Source: JAFDVL01 sp043783625
GTDB taxonomy: Bacteria; Acidobacteriota; Blastocatellia; RBC074
Direction of reading: 5' to 3'
DNA length: 64,000 bases
Assembly (NCBI GenBank): GCA_043783625.1
Contig: JAYVZE010000151.1
Span: forward strand, 1-64,000
Below the pieces are notes generated by a model. It did no database searches and was not told the DNA's origin. It worked only from the letters and a program-made list of their open reading frames with translations. The position numbers were made by a program, and so were the translations under genes. Every line of letters starts with the position of its first letter. Within the stretch, counting starts at the first letter, position 1. Below are positions 14,902-24,754 of the stretch, piece by piece.

Positions 14902-16923
14902 ATGGCTTCATCACTTTCAATTGAAATTAAGCAACGATTGCTCGAATTTATTTCTCAGGAATTTGAGGTTGTACTTGACCACATCGCTTCTGAGATTCCG
15001 CCCAAAACGGAGCTGGGAGATTTAGCTTTTCCCGTCGCGTTTGAATTAGCAAAACGCATCAAAGCGGCGACCGGAGAAAAGAAAAATCCCCGTGAGATTG
15101 CCGCCAAATTATCCGAAGGCTTGAGCAATATCGAAGGCGTAGCCAAAGTCGAAATCGCTGGCGCAGGATACCTGAACGTCTTTTTCGACCGCGCCAAATT
15201 ATTCAGCGAGCTGGTCAATGAAACTCGTCACTCGTCACTCGTCACTCATCACTCTGAGAAAATTATAGTTGAGCATACATCTATCAATCCCAACAAAGCC
15301 GCACATATCGGACACGTTAGAAATTCTGTTCTGGGAGATTCTGTCATTCGCATTCTGAAGGCGATTGGCGATACTGTCGAAACGCACAACTACATTGATA
15401 ACACCGGAGTTCAGGTTGCCGATGTCGTAGTCGGCTTCATCCACATCGAAAATAAATCTCTCGAAGAAATCAAAGCCATCGCTGAAAAGCCTGTCAATAC
15501 ACGCGAAGACAGCTTTGATTATTATTGCTGGGAATTGTATGCCCGCGTCGGGCAATGGTACGAAGCGGATAAATCTCGTTTGGAAATTCGTGCGAATACG
15601 TTGCACGAAATCGAAGCTGGCGGAAACGTTACGGCAGAAATCGGCGAATATATTTCCGCGAAAATTGTTGATTGTCATTTGAATACAATGTCGCGGCTGG
15701 ACATCAGTTATGACTTGCTGGCACGTGAAAGCGAAATTCTGCATCTGCATTTTTGGGCACACGCTTTTGAAAAGCTGAAAGAAGGTGGCGTCATTGTTTT
15801 TGAAACGGAAGGTCGCAGCAAAGGTTGCTGGGTGATGCGAGCGGAGACCGACGGGACGACGGAGCGACAAGACGACGGGGAGATTGAAAGCGAACACGAC
15901 GCGGATAAAATTATTGTGCGCTCTAACGGAACGGTGACTTACACAGGCAAAGATATTGCCTATCATTTATGGAAGCTCGGCAAACTCGGGCTTGATTTTA
16001 ATTACAACTTTTTACGTCACGATCATCGTGGACGCGAAGTCTGGATGTCATCGGCTGAAAAAAATTCCGCACCGCATCCAGTCTTCGGCAATGGTACAGC
16101 TTATTTGAACGTGATTGATGTCGGACAATCCTATCCGCAAATGAACGTCAAAAAAGCCGTGATGATGCTGGCGGCTTCGGACGAAGAAAAAGCGAAAGTC
16201 TCACGCAGCGCACATCTCGCGTATGAAAAAGTTACGCTCAGTGCCGATGCCGCCAAAGAATTAGGCGTTGAATCCGACGGCTCTGTTTCCATGTCCGGTC
16301 GTAAAGGCCTGGGAGTCAAAGCCGACGATTTAATTGATCGTTTAGAAGCCAGTGCATTCGTCGAAGTAAGCTCCCGTCACGCCGATTTATCCGAAGACGC
16401 ACAAAAGAAAATCGCGCATCAAATCGCAGTCGCGGCGTTGCGCTATTTTCTGCTGAAATTTACGCGCACTTCGATCATCGCTTTCGACTTCAAAGAAGCA
16501 CTGAGTTTTGAAGGCGAAACCGGGCCGTACATTCAATATTCAGCCGTTCGTGCAAATAATATTTTCCGTAAAATTGGCCGCACTCCTGATGAAATTCAAA
16601 AGGATTTCGTAACCATTGATGCTGCGCAAATCAATGAATTTCTTTCTGGAGATGACGGAAATAATTTATGGTCAGTCATTTATTTTGCAGCTCGATTAAT
16701 TGATGTTGCAGAGATTGCCGCAAAAGGTTTTGAGCCAACGCACGTTGCGAAATATGCGTTCCAGTTAGCGAAACAATTTAATGTCTTCTATCACGATTTT
16801 CACATTCTCAGTGAAGCCGATGAAGTACGAAAAACTTTATTGTTAACGGTCGCAGATATTACGCGCCGCCAACTGGAACAAGCTTTGTCATTATTGGGAA
16901 TCGAAACGCCTGAACGAATGTAA
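14902..16923 (+). CDS. argS: Arginyl-tRNA synthetase
   Basis: 673 residues, somewhat long for ArgS. N-terminal additional domain to about residue 100, then the catalytic core with the HIGH motif (NPNKAAHIGHVRNSVLGDS), a KMSKS-like loop (VSMSGRKG), and the C-terminal alpha-helical anticodon-binding domain (GPYIQYSAVRA region). It charges tRNA-Arg. Two odd insertions seem to come from repeats: residues about 108-117 (TRHSSLVTHH) are encoded by heptamer repeats, and about 315-327 (TTERQDDGEIES) by degenerate 8-base units near 15852-15880. Both lie in loops, so the enzyme should still work. Confidence 0.95.
   Translation: MASSLSIEIKQRLLEFISQEFEVVLDHIASEIPPKTELGDLAFPVAFELAKRIKAATGEKKNPREIAAKLSEGLSNIEGVAKVEIAGAGYLNVFFDRAKLFSELVNETRHSSLVTHHSEKIIVEHTSINPNKAAHIGHVRNSVLGDSVIRILKAIGDTVETHNYIDNTGVQVADVVVGFIHIENKSLEEIKAIAEKPVNTREDSFDYYCWELYARVGQWYEADKSRLEIRANTLHEIEAGGNVTAEIGEYISAKIVDCHLNTMSRLDISYDLLARESEILHLHFWAHAFEKLKEGGVIVFETEGRSKGCWVMRAETDGTTERQDDGEIESEHDADKIIVRSNGTVTYTGKDIAYHLWKLGKLGLDFNYNFLRHDHRGREVWMSSAEKNSAPHPVFGNGTAYLNVIDVGQSYPQMNVKKAVMMLAASDEEKAKVSRSAHLAYEKVTLSADAAKELGVESDGSVSMSGRKGLGVKADDLIDRLEASAFVEVSSRHADLSEDAQKKIAHQIAVAALRYFLLKFTRTSIIAFDFKEALSFEGETGPYIQYSAVRANNIFRKIGRTPDEIQKDFVTIDAAQINEFLSGDDGNNLWSVIYFAARLIDVAEIAAKGFEPTHVAKYAFQLAKQFNVFYHDFHILSEADEVRKTLLLTVADITRRQLEQALSLLGIETPERM
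15223..15254. repeat. Heptanucleotide tandem repeat inside argS
   Basis: Three copies of ACTCGTC, one of ACTCATC and a final ACTC, in frame with argS between its N-terminal domain and the catalytic core. Related heptads occur at 31174-31245, 54254-54366 and 59247-59280. Confidence 0.85.
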
Positions 16924-16976
16924 TCGTATTGCGGGCGGCTTGCCCGCAAATCACTGGCGAGCCGCCCGCAATACGA
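16924..16976. repeat. GC-rich palindrome after argS
   Basis: Perfect 17-bp arms TCGTATTGCGGGCGGCT at 16924-16940 and 16960-16976, with 19 bases between. It begins at the argS stop and ends 12 bases before the next start; it may attenuate readthrough. A single copy in this window. Confidence 0.85.
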
Positions 16977-16988
16977 AGTCGGAAATCT

Positions 16989-18860
16989 ATGAAAATCAAT
17001 CGCACGCTTATTGATGAAAAAAAACAACAGCTTGAACGAATCAAGCTGGAACTGAAGCAGGAATTTGTCGGCATTGATTACATCATTGATGACTTGTTGG
17101 ATTACATTCAAATCTGGTATTTGATGCCGGAAATTCTAACGCGTCCGATCATCGTTAATTTGTGGGGAATGACGGGCGTAGGCAAAACGGATCTCGTTCG
17201 TAAGCTTGTCAGTAAGCTTCATTATCAGGATCGCTTCGCCGAAGTTGAACTTAGCAACAGTGAAAACAGCAGTGGCAGTTGGCGCAATTCTGTCTGGTCA
17301 ATTCTTGATGATAACGGACTGAATGATGGACTTCCTTCGATAGTTCTGTTCGATGAAATCCAAAAATTTGCGACGTTGGATGCCACCGGTCAGCCGCTTT
17401 TAAATGTACGTTTTCAGGATTTCTGGGAGCTGCTCAGCGACGGAAAGTTAGCCAAGCGCGACAACAAAGAAGACATCAATCAGTATCTGAACACGTATTT
17501 GTTCAGTGCCTCGCAGCGCAAAAAACAACTGGCGCAAAATACCGAAGAAGGCGTTGATCCAAACCCGACGATTGGAATCTGGGAAGCGAATCGGTTGAAA
17601 AAACTTTTTGATTTAGAGCAGGATGCGCTGGTGATTGCGGAGTTGACTACGGATGAAATTTTAGGAATTTTGCAGGAACGAAAATCGCGCAAGAAAATTT
17701 ATGAAGCCGTCAATCACGCGAAAACGCTAATCATCATCAGCGGAAATCTGGATGATGCTTTCACGATGTCGAACGCTACTGGCGAAGCAGATATTGATGC
17801 AGACATTTTTCATGCCTTCACCGAAAAGATCACAATCATTGATATTAAGAGCGCCTTGACGCGGAAGTTTCGTCCTGAACAAGTAGCGCGTTTCGGCAAT
17901 ATTCATCTGATTTATAATTCGCTGAAGAAGGAACATTTTCAAAAAATCATTGCCAACGAAATCACGCGAATCATCGAAAAAACGAAAGAGCATTTTCGGA
18001 TAGACATCACCGTTGATGACAGTCTGAAGCAATTGATTTATCAAAACGGAGTCTTCCCGGCGCAAGGCGTTCGCCCCGTTTTTTCCAGCGTGATTGATAT
18101 TCTCGAAGCGAACCTGAGCAAATTATTATTCGATGCGCTCATCGCACGATCACGAAAAATTAGTATTGCTTATGATTACGTCCAGCACGAAATCAAAGCT
18201 CGCGTTGGAGCCAAGCGTGATGTCGTCATCAAGTATGTTGGTCGAATTGATAAAATTCGTGACAGTAATTTAGCCGATTTAATTTCCAATGTTTCTGTTC
18301 ACGAAAGCGGACATGCTGTGGCGTACGCGGTACTCTTCGGTCTCGCCGCTTTGCAGTTAAAATCAAAAGTTGCCTCGACGTATGTCAGCGGCTTCACCTT
18401 TCCGCATCAGATTTATCAAACTCGTAAAAGCCTGCTGGATAAAATCAAAGTTTACTTGGCGGGAGGTTTGGCCGAAGAAATTATTTTCGGTAAAGATCGC
18501 GCTACTGTTGGACGTGAAAATGATCGTGAAGAAGCTACGAAACTGGCGATGGGTTATATTCGCCGCTACGGTTTTCACGAAGATTTTCAGGCGTATTACA
18601 CGAATGAACCGGGTGCTTCGATGGACTTGGATGTGACGGATGCCGCGATTGAAAAACTCCTGCGCAAGATGGGCAAAGAAACAACAGAAATCCTGAAAAA
18701 ACATCGCCCATTTTTAGAAGAACTTTCGCAAGAACTACTAACGCAGGGAAGTTTGACTTCTGCACAGATCGCGGAAGTTGCTGAGAAAAATAAGGTCGAA
18801 GTACAAGTCAAAGAAGAAGGTTATTTGCATATTGAAAATTACGAAAATTTTCTGAAATAA
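16989..18860 (+). CDS. Clp-type AAA+ ATPase fused to an M41 (FtsH-like) zinc protease
   Basis: 623 residues from the ATG at 16989; a longer frame would translate the palindrome. An AAA+ domain spans about 25-400: Walker A GMTGVGKT (60-67), Walker B IVLFDEI (DE at 122-123), an arginine-finger-like RKFRPEQVARF, and a Clp/HSP100-style C-terminal subdomain with sensor 2 in GVRPVFSSVIDILE (about 360). An M41 peptidase domain follows, with HESGH at 438-442, LAGGLAEEIIFG (490-501) and END (510-512), whose Asp matches the third zinc ligand of FtsH. No membrane segment or signal peptide is present, so it should be cytosolic, unlike FtsH. Predicted ATP-driven protease; substrates unknown. Confidence 0.8.
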   Translation: MKINRTLIDEKKQQLERIKLELKQEFVGIDYIIDDLLDYIQIWYLMPEILTRPIIVNLWGMTGVGKTDLVRKLVSKLHYQDRFAEVELSNSENSSGSWRNSVWSILDDNGLNDGLPSIVLFDEIQKFATLDATGQPLLNVRFQDFWELLSDGKLAKRDNKEDINQYLNTYLFSASQRKKQLAQNTEEGVDPNPTIGIWEANRLKKLFDLEQDALVIAELTTDEILGILQERKSRKKIYEAVNHAKTLIIISGNLDDAFTMSNATGEADIDADIFHAFTEKITIIDIKSALTRKFRPEQVARFGNIHLIYNSLKKEHFQKIIANEITRIIEKTKEHFRIDITVDDSLKQLIYQNGVFPAQGVRPVFSSVIDILEANLSKLLFDALIARSRKISIAYDYVQHEIKARVGAKRDVVIKYVGRIDKIRDSNLADLISNVSVHESGHAVAYAVLFGLAALQLKSKVASTYVSGFTFPHQIYQTRKSLLDKIKVYLAGGLAEEIIFGKDRATVGRENDREEATKLAMGYIRRYGFHEDFQAYYTNEPGASMDLDVTDAAIEKLLRKMGKETTEILKKHRPFLEELSQELLTQGSLTSAQIAEVAEKNKVEVQVKEEGYLHIENYENFLK

Positions 18861-18883
18861 ATTTTTCGGTCGAAACGAGGGCT

Positions 18884-20635
18884 ATGTTTATGAAACATTT
18901 TGTCTTATTGGTTTCTGTTATTACTGTGATTTTTATGGTTGCCTGTAATCAATCCACAACTCAACCAACAAAGGTCGAAACCACTGTTTCCGACTCTGGT
19001 TTTAATCAACTCGTAGATCAATATTTTGATGGACTCAATAGATTCTATCCATCGAATGCGACCTATCAAGGGATTCATGATTTCGACACGCAACTGGAAG
19101 ATTACTCGCAGGAATCTGTCGCGAAGCGCGTCAAATTCTTCAAGGAATATGACCAGAAATTTACAGCAGTTGAGGCGACAAAACTGAGTGCGAACGATGC
19201 TGCCGACCGTGAAATTGTTTTGAGTAATATTAAGAGTTCGTTGTTGGAATTAGAAAGTATCAAACAATGGGAAAAGAATCCTGACATTTATAGCAGTGGC
19301 GTTACGAGCAGTGTTTTCACGATCATGAGCCGCAACTTCGCTCCGCAGGATGAACGTTTGAAATCAGTTATCGCACGGCAAAAACTAATGCCAAAAGTTT
19401 TTGATGACGCTCGTGCTAATCTGAAAAATCCTCCGAAGATTTATACCGAAGTTGCGATCCAACAAATCCCCGGCATTATTAGTTTTTTCAAAAATGATTT
19501 GCCTTCCGCCTTCAAAGAAGTCAAACACGCTGCGTTATTAGCTGAATTCAAAGCCTCGAATCAAGTGGTTATGGATGCGCTGGAAAAGTACGGCAAATTT
19601 TTGAAGACTGAGTTATTGCCAAAATCAAACGGCGATTTTCGTATCGGCGAAGATAACTATCGTAAAAAACTTCTTTACGACGAAATGGTAGATTTGCCGC
19701 TGGATCGTCTATTACAAATCGGCGAAGAAAATTTGCGAGCGAATCAGGAAGCCTATAAACAGGCGGCTTTGAAGCTTGATCCGAAAAAAACTCCGCAACA
19801 AATTTTAGCCGAACAAGCCAAAGATCATCCTGCACCGGAAAAATTATTGGAGGCTTTTCGCGGCACCTTGGCAGGCTTGGTGAAATTCATTGAAGACAAA
19901 AAAATCATCACAATTCCCTCCTCCATTTTGCCGATCCTGGAAGAAACGCCGCCGTTCCAACGTGCGACAACTTTTGCTTCGATGGACACGCCTGGTCCGT
20001 ATGAATCCAAAGCGAAAGAAGCTTATTTCAACGTGACGTTACCTGAAAAAAATTGGAAGCCTGCGCAGATTGCCGAACACATGGCTGGATTCAATTATGG
20101 CACGATTATTTCGACAGCAATTCATGAAGCGTATCCGGGGCATTACACCCAATTTTTATGGGTTCCGAAAGCTCCTTCAAAAGTTCGCAAGTTGTTAGGT
20201 GCGGCTTCAAATGCGGAAGGTTGGGCGCATTACTCAGAACAGATGATGTTGGATGAAGGCTACGGCAACGGCGATGCGAAATTGCGTTTGGGGCAATTGC
20301 AGGATGCGTTGTTGCGCAATGCGCGGTACATCGTCGGCATCAAAATGCACACAGGGCAAATGAGCTATGATCAGGCGATAGATTATTTTGTGAAAGAAGG
20401 TTATCAATCACGCGCCAATGGTGAGCGCGAAGTGAAACGTGGCACGGCGGATCCAACATATCTCTATTACACGCTTGGCAAATTACAAATTTTGAAGTTG
20501 CGCGAAGATTACAAAAAATTGCGCGGCGACAAATTTTCACTTCAGGAATTTCACGACGAATTTATCAAACAAGGATTTCCACCAATCAAAATTATTCGGC
20601 GTGGTATGCTGGGGAATGATAGCCCGGTGCTTTAA
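18884..20635 (+). CDS. DUF885 family lipoprotein, putative metallopeptidase
   Basis: 583 residues. The N-terminus is a lipoprotein signal (FVLLVSVITVIFMVAC, Cys at about residue 21). The body is DUF885, with the conserved zinc-peptidase-like motif IHEAYPGHYTQFLW, then NAEGWAHYSEQMMLDEG and the C-terminal GKLQILKLREDYKK. Related proteins are thought to be peptidases or hydrolases; activity is not shown by sequence. Two in-frame ATGs (18884 and 18890) are possible. It follows the protease fusion by 23 bases, so they may share a transcript. Confidence 0.85.
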   Translation: MFMKHFVLLVSVITVIFMVACNQSTTQPTKVETTVSDSGFNQLVDQYFDGLNRFYPSNATYQGIHDFDTQLEDYSQESVAKRVKFFKEYDQKFTAVEATKLSANDAADREIVLSNIKSSLLELESIKQWEKNPDIYSSGVTSSVFTIMSRNFAPQDERLKSVIARQKLMPKVFDDARANLKNPPKIYTEVAIQQIPGIISFFKNDLPSAFKEVKHAALLAEFKASNQVVMDALEKYGKFLKTELLPKSNGDFRIGEDNYRKKLLYDEMVDLPLDRLLQIGEENLRANQEAYKQAALKLDPKKTPQQILAEQAKDHPAPEKLLEAFRGTLAGLVKFIEDKKIITIPSSILPILEETPPFQRATTFASMDTPGPYESKAKEAYFNVTLPEKNWKPAQIAEHMAGFNYGTIISTAIHEAYPGHYTQFLWVPKAPSKVRKLLGAASNAEGWAHYSEQMMLDEGYGNGDAKLRLGQLQDALLRNARYIVGIKMHTGQMSYDQAIDYFVKEGYQSRANGEREVKRGTADPTYLYYTLGKLQILKLREDYKKLRGDKFSLQEFHDEFIKQGFPPIKIIRRGMLGNDSPVL

Positions 20636-20664
20636 ATCATTGTTTGAGCCAAAGTATTTTTAGG

Positions 20665-21120
20665 ATGTTTTTCAAACTCTCAAAATTATTCTACCTCCTT
20701 CTGCTGTTGCAAGTGCTAATTTCTTCAACGGAGGCTCAGGGTAAATATGGTGATTTAAAAAATTGGCGAGGTAAGTTTCCGCGTCCTGAATATAATCGGA
20801 TTGCTGAAAATAAATGGAAAGGTAATTTTTTTGAGTTACCAGAAATCAATTCCTCACTAAAAAAACTATTAACTCAAACAGATTTTCAATATCTTACGAA
20901 AAGGCATACCAAAGAAGCACCTATTGAGATCAAAGGTGATTATCTAAAACTGACTGTTTGCGGATCACATAAAGGAATAGGCTGTGATAATAATACAGTC
21001 TTTGTCATGAATCTTGTTGATGGTTCAATCTATGTTGCAGTTGATCGGTATGCTGTGTCTCCAAAGTTTTATAGTACTAAAGGAAAATTTACTGATTTGC
21101 CAAAGAATCTCCAGTATTGA
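20665..21120 (+). CDS. Small secreted protein of unknown function
   Basis: About 151 residues from the ATG at 20665, which has an AGG just before it; a TTG 21 bases upstream is the alternative. Signal peptide LFYLLLLLQVLISSTEAQG, then a charged mature part with two cysteines (VCGSHKGIGCDNN) that could form a disulphide. I do not recognise the family. It follows the DUF885 gene by about 30 bases on the same strand. Confidence 0.6.
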   Translation: MFFKLSKLFYLLLLLQVLISSTEAQGKYGDLKNWRGKFPRPEYNRIAENKWKGNFFELPEINSSLKKLLTQTDFQYLTKRHTKEAPIEIKGDYLKLTVCGSHKGIGCDNNTVFVMNLVDGSIYVAVDRYAVSPKFYSTKGKFTDLPKNLQY

Positions 21121-21159
21121 TTCCCTCGGTTACAGTTCACGCTATTCTTTAATAAATTT

Positions 21160-22176
21160 ATGCTTATTGTAATGACTTCCGACGCGACTGAAACTGATGT
21201 GCAGCGCGTCATCGCTCAAATCGAAGCCCTTGGATATAAACCTCATCCGATGCCTGGTTCCAGTCGTACCGCGATTGGCGTCACTGGAAATCAAGGCGCG
21301 GTTGATCCTGAACCTTTCAATGAAATGCCCGGCGTAGCGGAATGCGTTCGCGTTACCAAACCTTATAAATTAGTCGGGCGCGACCTCAAGCATGACAAAA
21401 CGGTCATCAGAATTGGTGAAGCTGAAATCGGTGGCGACGAACCCGCGATCATCGCTGGCGTTTGTGCGGTTGAATCGCACGAGCAAACCATGATTACAGC
21501 GGAAGTCGTTGCCGAAATGGGTTGCAAATGGTTTCGTGGTGGAGCTTTCAAGCCGCGCTCTTCGCCGTACGCTTTTCAGGGAATGCACGAAGAAGGATTG
21601 AAAATTCTGGAAGACGTTCGCAACACTTACGGTTTGAGAATTGTCACCGAAGCGATTGATGAACCCGCGCTTGATCTCTGTGAAAAATATGCAGACGTGA
21701 TTCAGATCGGGACGCGCAACATGCAAAATTTCAGTTTGCTGAAACGCGCCGGACAAGCTCGCAAGCCGATCCTTTTAAAACGCGGAATGTCTTCGACGTT
21801 GGAAGAGCTTTTGCTGGCGGCGGAATACATTATGTCCGAAGGCAATTATCAGGTGATTCTGTGCGAACGCGGCATCCGAACGTTCGGGAATCATTCACGG
21901 TTCACGCCTGATCTGGCAGTTATCCCGGCAGCACAACGACTTTCACATTTGCCGATTATTCTTGATCCAAGTCATAGCACGGGAACGCGCGAAACGGTGA
22001 TTCCGATGTCACGCGCCGGGATTGCAATTGGTGCGGATGGAATATTAGTTGATATTCATCCTTACCCGGAACGTGCGTTGTGCGACGGGCCGCAAGCGTT
22101 ATTATTTGATATGTTCAGAGAGATGGTTGGAGAGTTGAGAGCAATTGCGAAGATTGTGAAGAGTAGTAAGCATTAA
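21160..22176 (+). CDS. aroF: 3-deoxy-7-phosphoheptulonate (DAHP) synthase
   Basis: 338 residues, type I beta (AroF/AroQ-neighbour class of Bacillus and Thermotoga). An N-terminal ferredoxin/ACT-like regulatory domain (1-70, MLIVMTSDATETDVQRVIAQ) precedes the barrel (IIAGVCAVESHEQ, FRGGAFKPRSSPYAFQG, ILLKRGMSST, PIILDPSHSTGTRE). It condenses phosphoenolpyruvate and erythrose 4-phosphate, the first step of the shikimate pathway, and the N-terminal domain suggests feedback control by aromatic products. Its stop codon overlaps the start of a palindromic repeat. Confidence 0.95.
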   Translation: MLIVMTSDATETDVQRVIAQIEALGYKPHPMPGSSRTAIGVTGNQGAVDPEPFNEMPGVAECVRVTKPYKLVGRDLKHDKTVIRIGEAEIGGDEPAIIAGVCAVESHEQTMITAEVVAEMGCKWFRGGAFKPRSSPYAFQGMHEEGLKILEDVRNTYGLRIVTEAIDEPALDLCEKYADVIQIGTRNMQNFSLLKRAGQARKPILLKRGMSSTLEELLLAAEYIMSEGNYQVILCERGIRTFGNHSRFTPDLAVIPAAQRLSHLPIILDPSHSTGTRETVIPMSRAGIAIGADGILVDIHPYPERALCDGPQALLFDMFREMVGELRAIAKIVKSSKH

Positions 22177-22254
22177 TGCAGAAGCCCGCACGGAGTAAGG
22201 GCGCTTTTCGCTTATAATGGAAAAGCGCACTTACTCCGTGCGGGCTTCTGCATT
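22175..22254. repeat. REP-like palindrome (family 1) between convergent genes
   Basis: 34-bp arms at 22175-22208 and 22221-22254 with one mismatch and a 12-base loop. It begins within the aroF stop codon and ends four bases before the hppA stop, so it can form a strong hairpin at the 3' end of both transcripts. Confidence 0.9.
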
Positions 22255-22258
22255 TGTA

Positions 22259-24754
22259 TTAGTCGCCGATTCTCATCTTATAAAATGAACGCCAGACGAA
22301 GACGACGGAAATAATAAAGAACACTGCCGCCAGAATATGCGTAATTCCTGCGCCCTGTGTTTCGGTTAATTTCAGCCCTAATCCGACCGCCAGCAATCCG
22401 AACAAAGTCGTGAATTTAATGACCGGATTCATTGCCACGGACGAAGTATCTTTGAAGGGATCACCGACTGTGTCACCAACAATTGTGGCTTCATGTAACG
22501 GAGTTCCTTTCGCCTTCAACTCGACTTCGACAATTTTCTTGGCGTTGTCCCAGGCTCCTCCGGCGTTGGCCATAAAGATCGCCTGATACAATCCAAAAAT
22601 TGCAATCGAAATCAGATAGCCGATGAAAAAGTACGGATCAACCAACGCAAATGACAGAGCCGAGAAAAACACTGTCAGGAAAATATTGAACATTCCTTTC
22701 TGTGCGTACTTGGTGCAAATCTCGACTACTTTTTTACTATCTTCGACCGAAGCTTTTTCAACGCCATCAAGTTTGATATTGGCTTTGATAAATTCTACCG
22801 CTCGATAGGCACCAGTCGTTACCGCTTGTGTTGAAGCTCCGGTGAACCAATAAATAATGGCTCCACCTGTGACTAAGCCAAGCAGGAATAATGGATTAAG
22901 CAATGAAATATTCTCAAAGAAAACTGCTTCCGACGGAGCTTGTCCGCGCAGTAACTGAATGATTGAAAAAATCATCGTTGTCGAACCAACGACGGCTGTT
23001 CCAATCAACACAGGTTTGGCGGTAGCTTTGAATGTGTTACCAGCTCCGTCATTTTCTTCGAGCAAATGTTTAGCTCGCTCGAAATTGGCGGTCATTCCAA
23101 AATCTTTTTTTAGTTCGTCTTTAATATTCGGAACGTTTTCAATCAATGATAATTCATAGACTGATTGCGCATTGTCCGTGACCGGGCCGTAAGAATCTAC
23201 GGCGATAGTGACAGGCCCCATGCCTAAAAATCCGAATGCGACAAGACCGAAGGCGAACACTGCGGGAGCTGCCATTAATGCAGCCAATCCGAGTGTGCTA
23301 ACTGCGTAAGCAATTGCCATCAAAATCACAATAGCAATTCCCAACCAATACGCTGAGAAATTTCCGGCGACTAAGCCTGACAAAATATTGAGTGAAGCTC
23401 CACCTTCTTTGGATGAAGTCACCACTTCCTTAACGTGCGCCGATTCCGTGGAAGTGAACCATTTGACCATTTCAGGAATGATCGCACCTGCCGCAGTTCC
23501 ACAGGAAATAATTGTCGAAAGCTTCCACCACAATGAAGCGTCTCCGGTTGCGCCGAGAGTTGGAATCATGAAGTAAGAAACAATGTACGTCAGGATAATT
23601 GAAACAATGGAAGTGATAATGACCAAACTGGTCAGCGGTTTCTCAAAATTCATGTTATCTGATTTGCCATATTTGGCTTTCGCCATCGCTTCATTCAGGA
23701 AGTATGAACCTGCCGAAGCGATAACCATCATGATGCGCATCACGAAAATCCAAACCAGCAATTGCACCTGAACGGTTTCATAACCAGTGCCTGCGGTCTT
23801 TTGATTAACCGCGAGGAGGATGAACGAAATCAAGGCAACTCCGGTGACGCCGTAGGTTTCAAATCCGTCGGCTGACGGGCCAACTGAATCACCAGCATTG
23901 TCTCCCGTACAATCCGCAATGACTCCGGGGTTACGCGCATCATCTTCTTTGATCTTGAAGACGATCTTCATCAAGTCAGAACCGATGTCTGCAATTTTGG
24001 TGAAAATTCCGCCTGCGATACGCAGTGCCGCCGCTCCGAGCGATTCACCAATCGCAAATCCGATGAAGCAAGGGCCGGCATAATCACCGGGAATAAATAA
24101 TAAAATGAAAAGCATTAATAGCAATTCAACTGAAATCAGCAGCATGCCGATGCTCATTCCAGCTTTTAACGGGATGGCATAAATTGGAAATGGCTTGCCC
24201 TCAATAGAAGCAAAAGCCGTCCGCGAATTCGCAAATGTGTTGACGCGAATTCCGAACCAGGCGACGCCGTAGCTGCCTGCGATTCCGACTAAGCTAAACA
24301 TTAAAATGATCGCGACTACGCCAGGGGTTTTACCTTCAAGCAATCCGAAATAAAGCACAATAATAATGGCAATGAAGATTTCGAGGTACAGGATAAATTT
24401 TCCCTGCGTGATGAGATACGTTTTGCAGGTTTCATAAATCAGCTCTGAAATTTCGAGCATAGATTTATGGACGGGCATATTTTTCAGTTGCTGATAAATC
24501 ATCAATCCGAAAGCCATGCCGAGGACGCAGACGATGATTCCGAACAGCAATAATGTGTGACCGTTCATGCCGCCAACAAAATTGACTTTGGAAAGATCAG
24601 GCAAAATCAAATCAGCTTCACTATGACCTTTGGCGGCCTGCGCTAAGGCTGAAAGTGAATTTAAAATGATAATGGAAAGGGTGAACAGGAAGGTGATAGT
24701 TAAATTTTTTGTGCGGAGCAATGATTTTGCGCCGCCTCTTAAATTAAGGAACAT
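22259..24754 (-). CDS. hppA: Membrane-bound ion-pumping pyrophosphatase
   Basis: 831 residues with about 16 membrane segments. Hydrolyses pyrophosphate and pumps H+ and/or Na+. The substrate loops are clear: DDARNPGVIADCTGDNAGDS followed by VGPSADGFETYGVTG, and near the C-terminus GDTVGDPFKDTSSVAMNP. The first loop has DNAGDSVGPSADGFETYG where most bacterial enzymes have DNVGDNVGDCAGMAADLFE, so it belongs to a different subgroup; ion and potassium dependence cannot be read safely from this. A long hydrophobic N-terminal segment precedes the first helix. Single gene, facing aroF. Confidence 0.95.
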   Translation of the reverse strand: MFLNLRGGAKSLLRTKNLTITFLFTLSIIILNSLSALAQAAKGHSEADLILPDLSKVNFVGGMNGHTLLLFGIIVCVLGMAFGLMIYQQLKNMPVHKSMLEISELIYETCKTYLITQGKFILYLEIFIAIIIVLYFGLLEGKTPGVVAIILMFSLVGIAGSYGVAWFGIRVNTFANSRTAFASIEGKPFPIYAIPLKAGMSIGMLLISVELLLMLFILLFIPGDYAGPCFIGFAIGESLGAAALRIAGGIFTKIADIGSDLMKIVFKIKEDDARNPGVIADCTGDNAGDSVGPSADGFETYGVTGVALISFILLAVNQKTAGTGYETVQVQLLVWIFVMRIMMVIASAGSYFLNEAMAKAKYGKSDNMNFEKPLTSLVIITSIVSIILTYIVSYFMIPTLGATGDASLWWKLSTIISCGTAAGAIIPEMVKWFTSTESAHVKEVVTSSKEGGASLNILSGLVAGNFSAYWLGIAIVILMAIAYAVSTLGLAALMAAPAVFAFGLVAFGFLGMGPVTIAVDSYGPVTDNAQSVYELSLIENVPNIKDELKKDFGMTANFERAKHLLEENDGAGNTFKATAKPVLIGTAVVGSTTMIFSIIQLLRGQAPSEAVFFENISLLNPLFLLGLVTGGAIIYWFTGASTQAVTTGAYRAVEFIKANIKLDGVEKASVEDSKKVVEICTKYAQKGMFNIFLTVFFSALSFALVDPYFFIGYLISIAIFGLYQAIFMANAGGAWDNAKKIVEVELKAKGTPLHEATIVGDTVGDPFKDTSSVAMNPVIKFTTLFGLLAVGLGLKLTETQGAGITHILAAVFFIISVVFVWRSFYKMRIGD

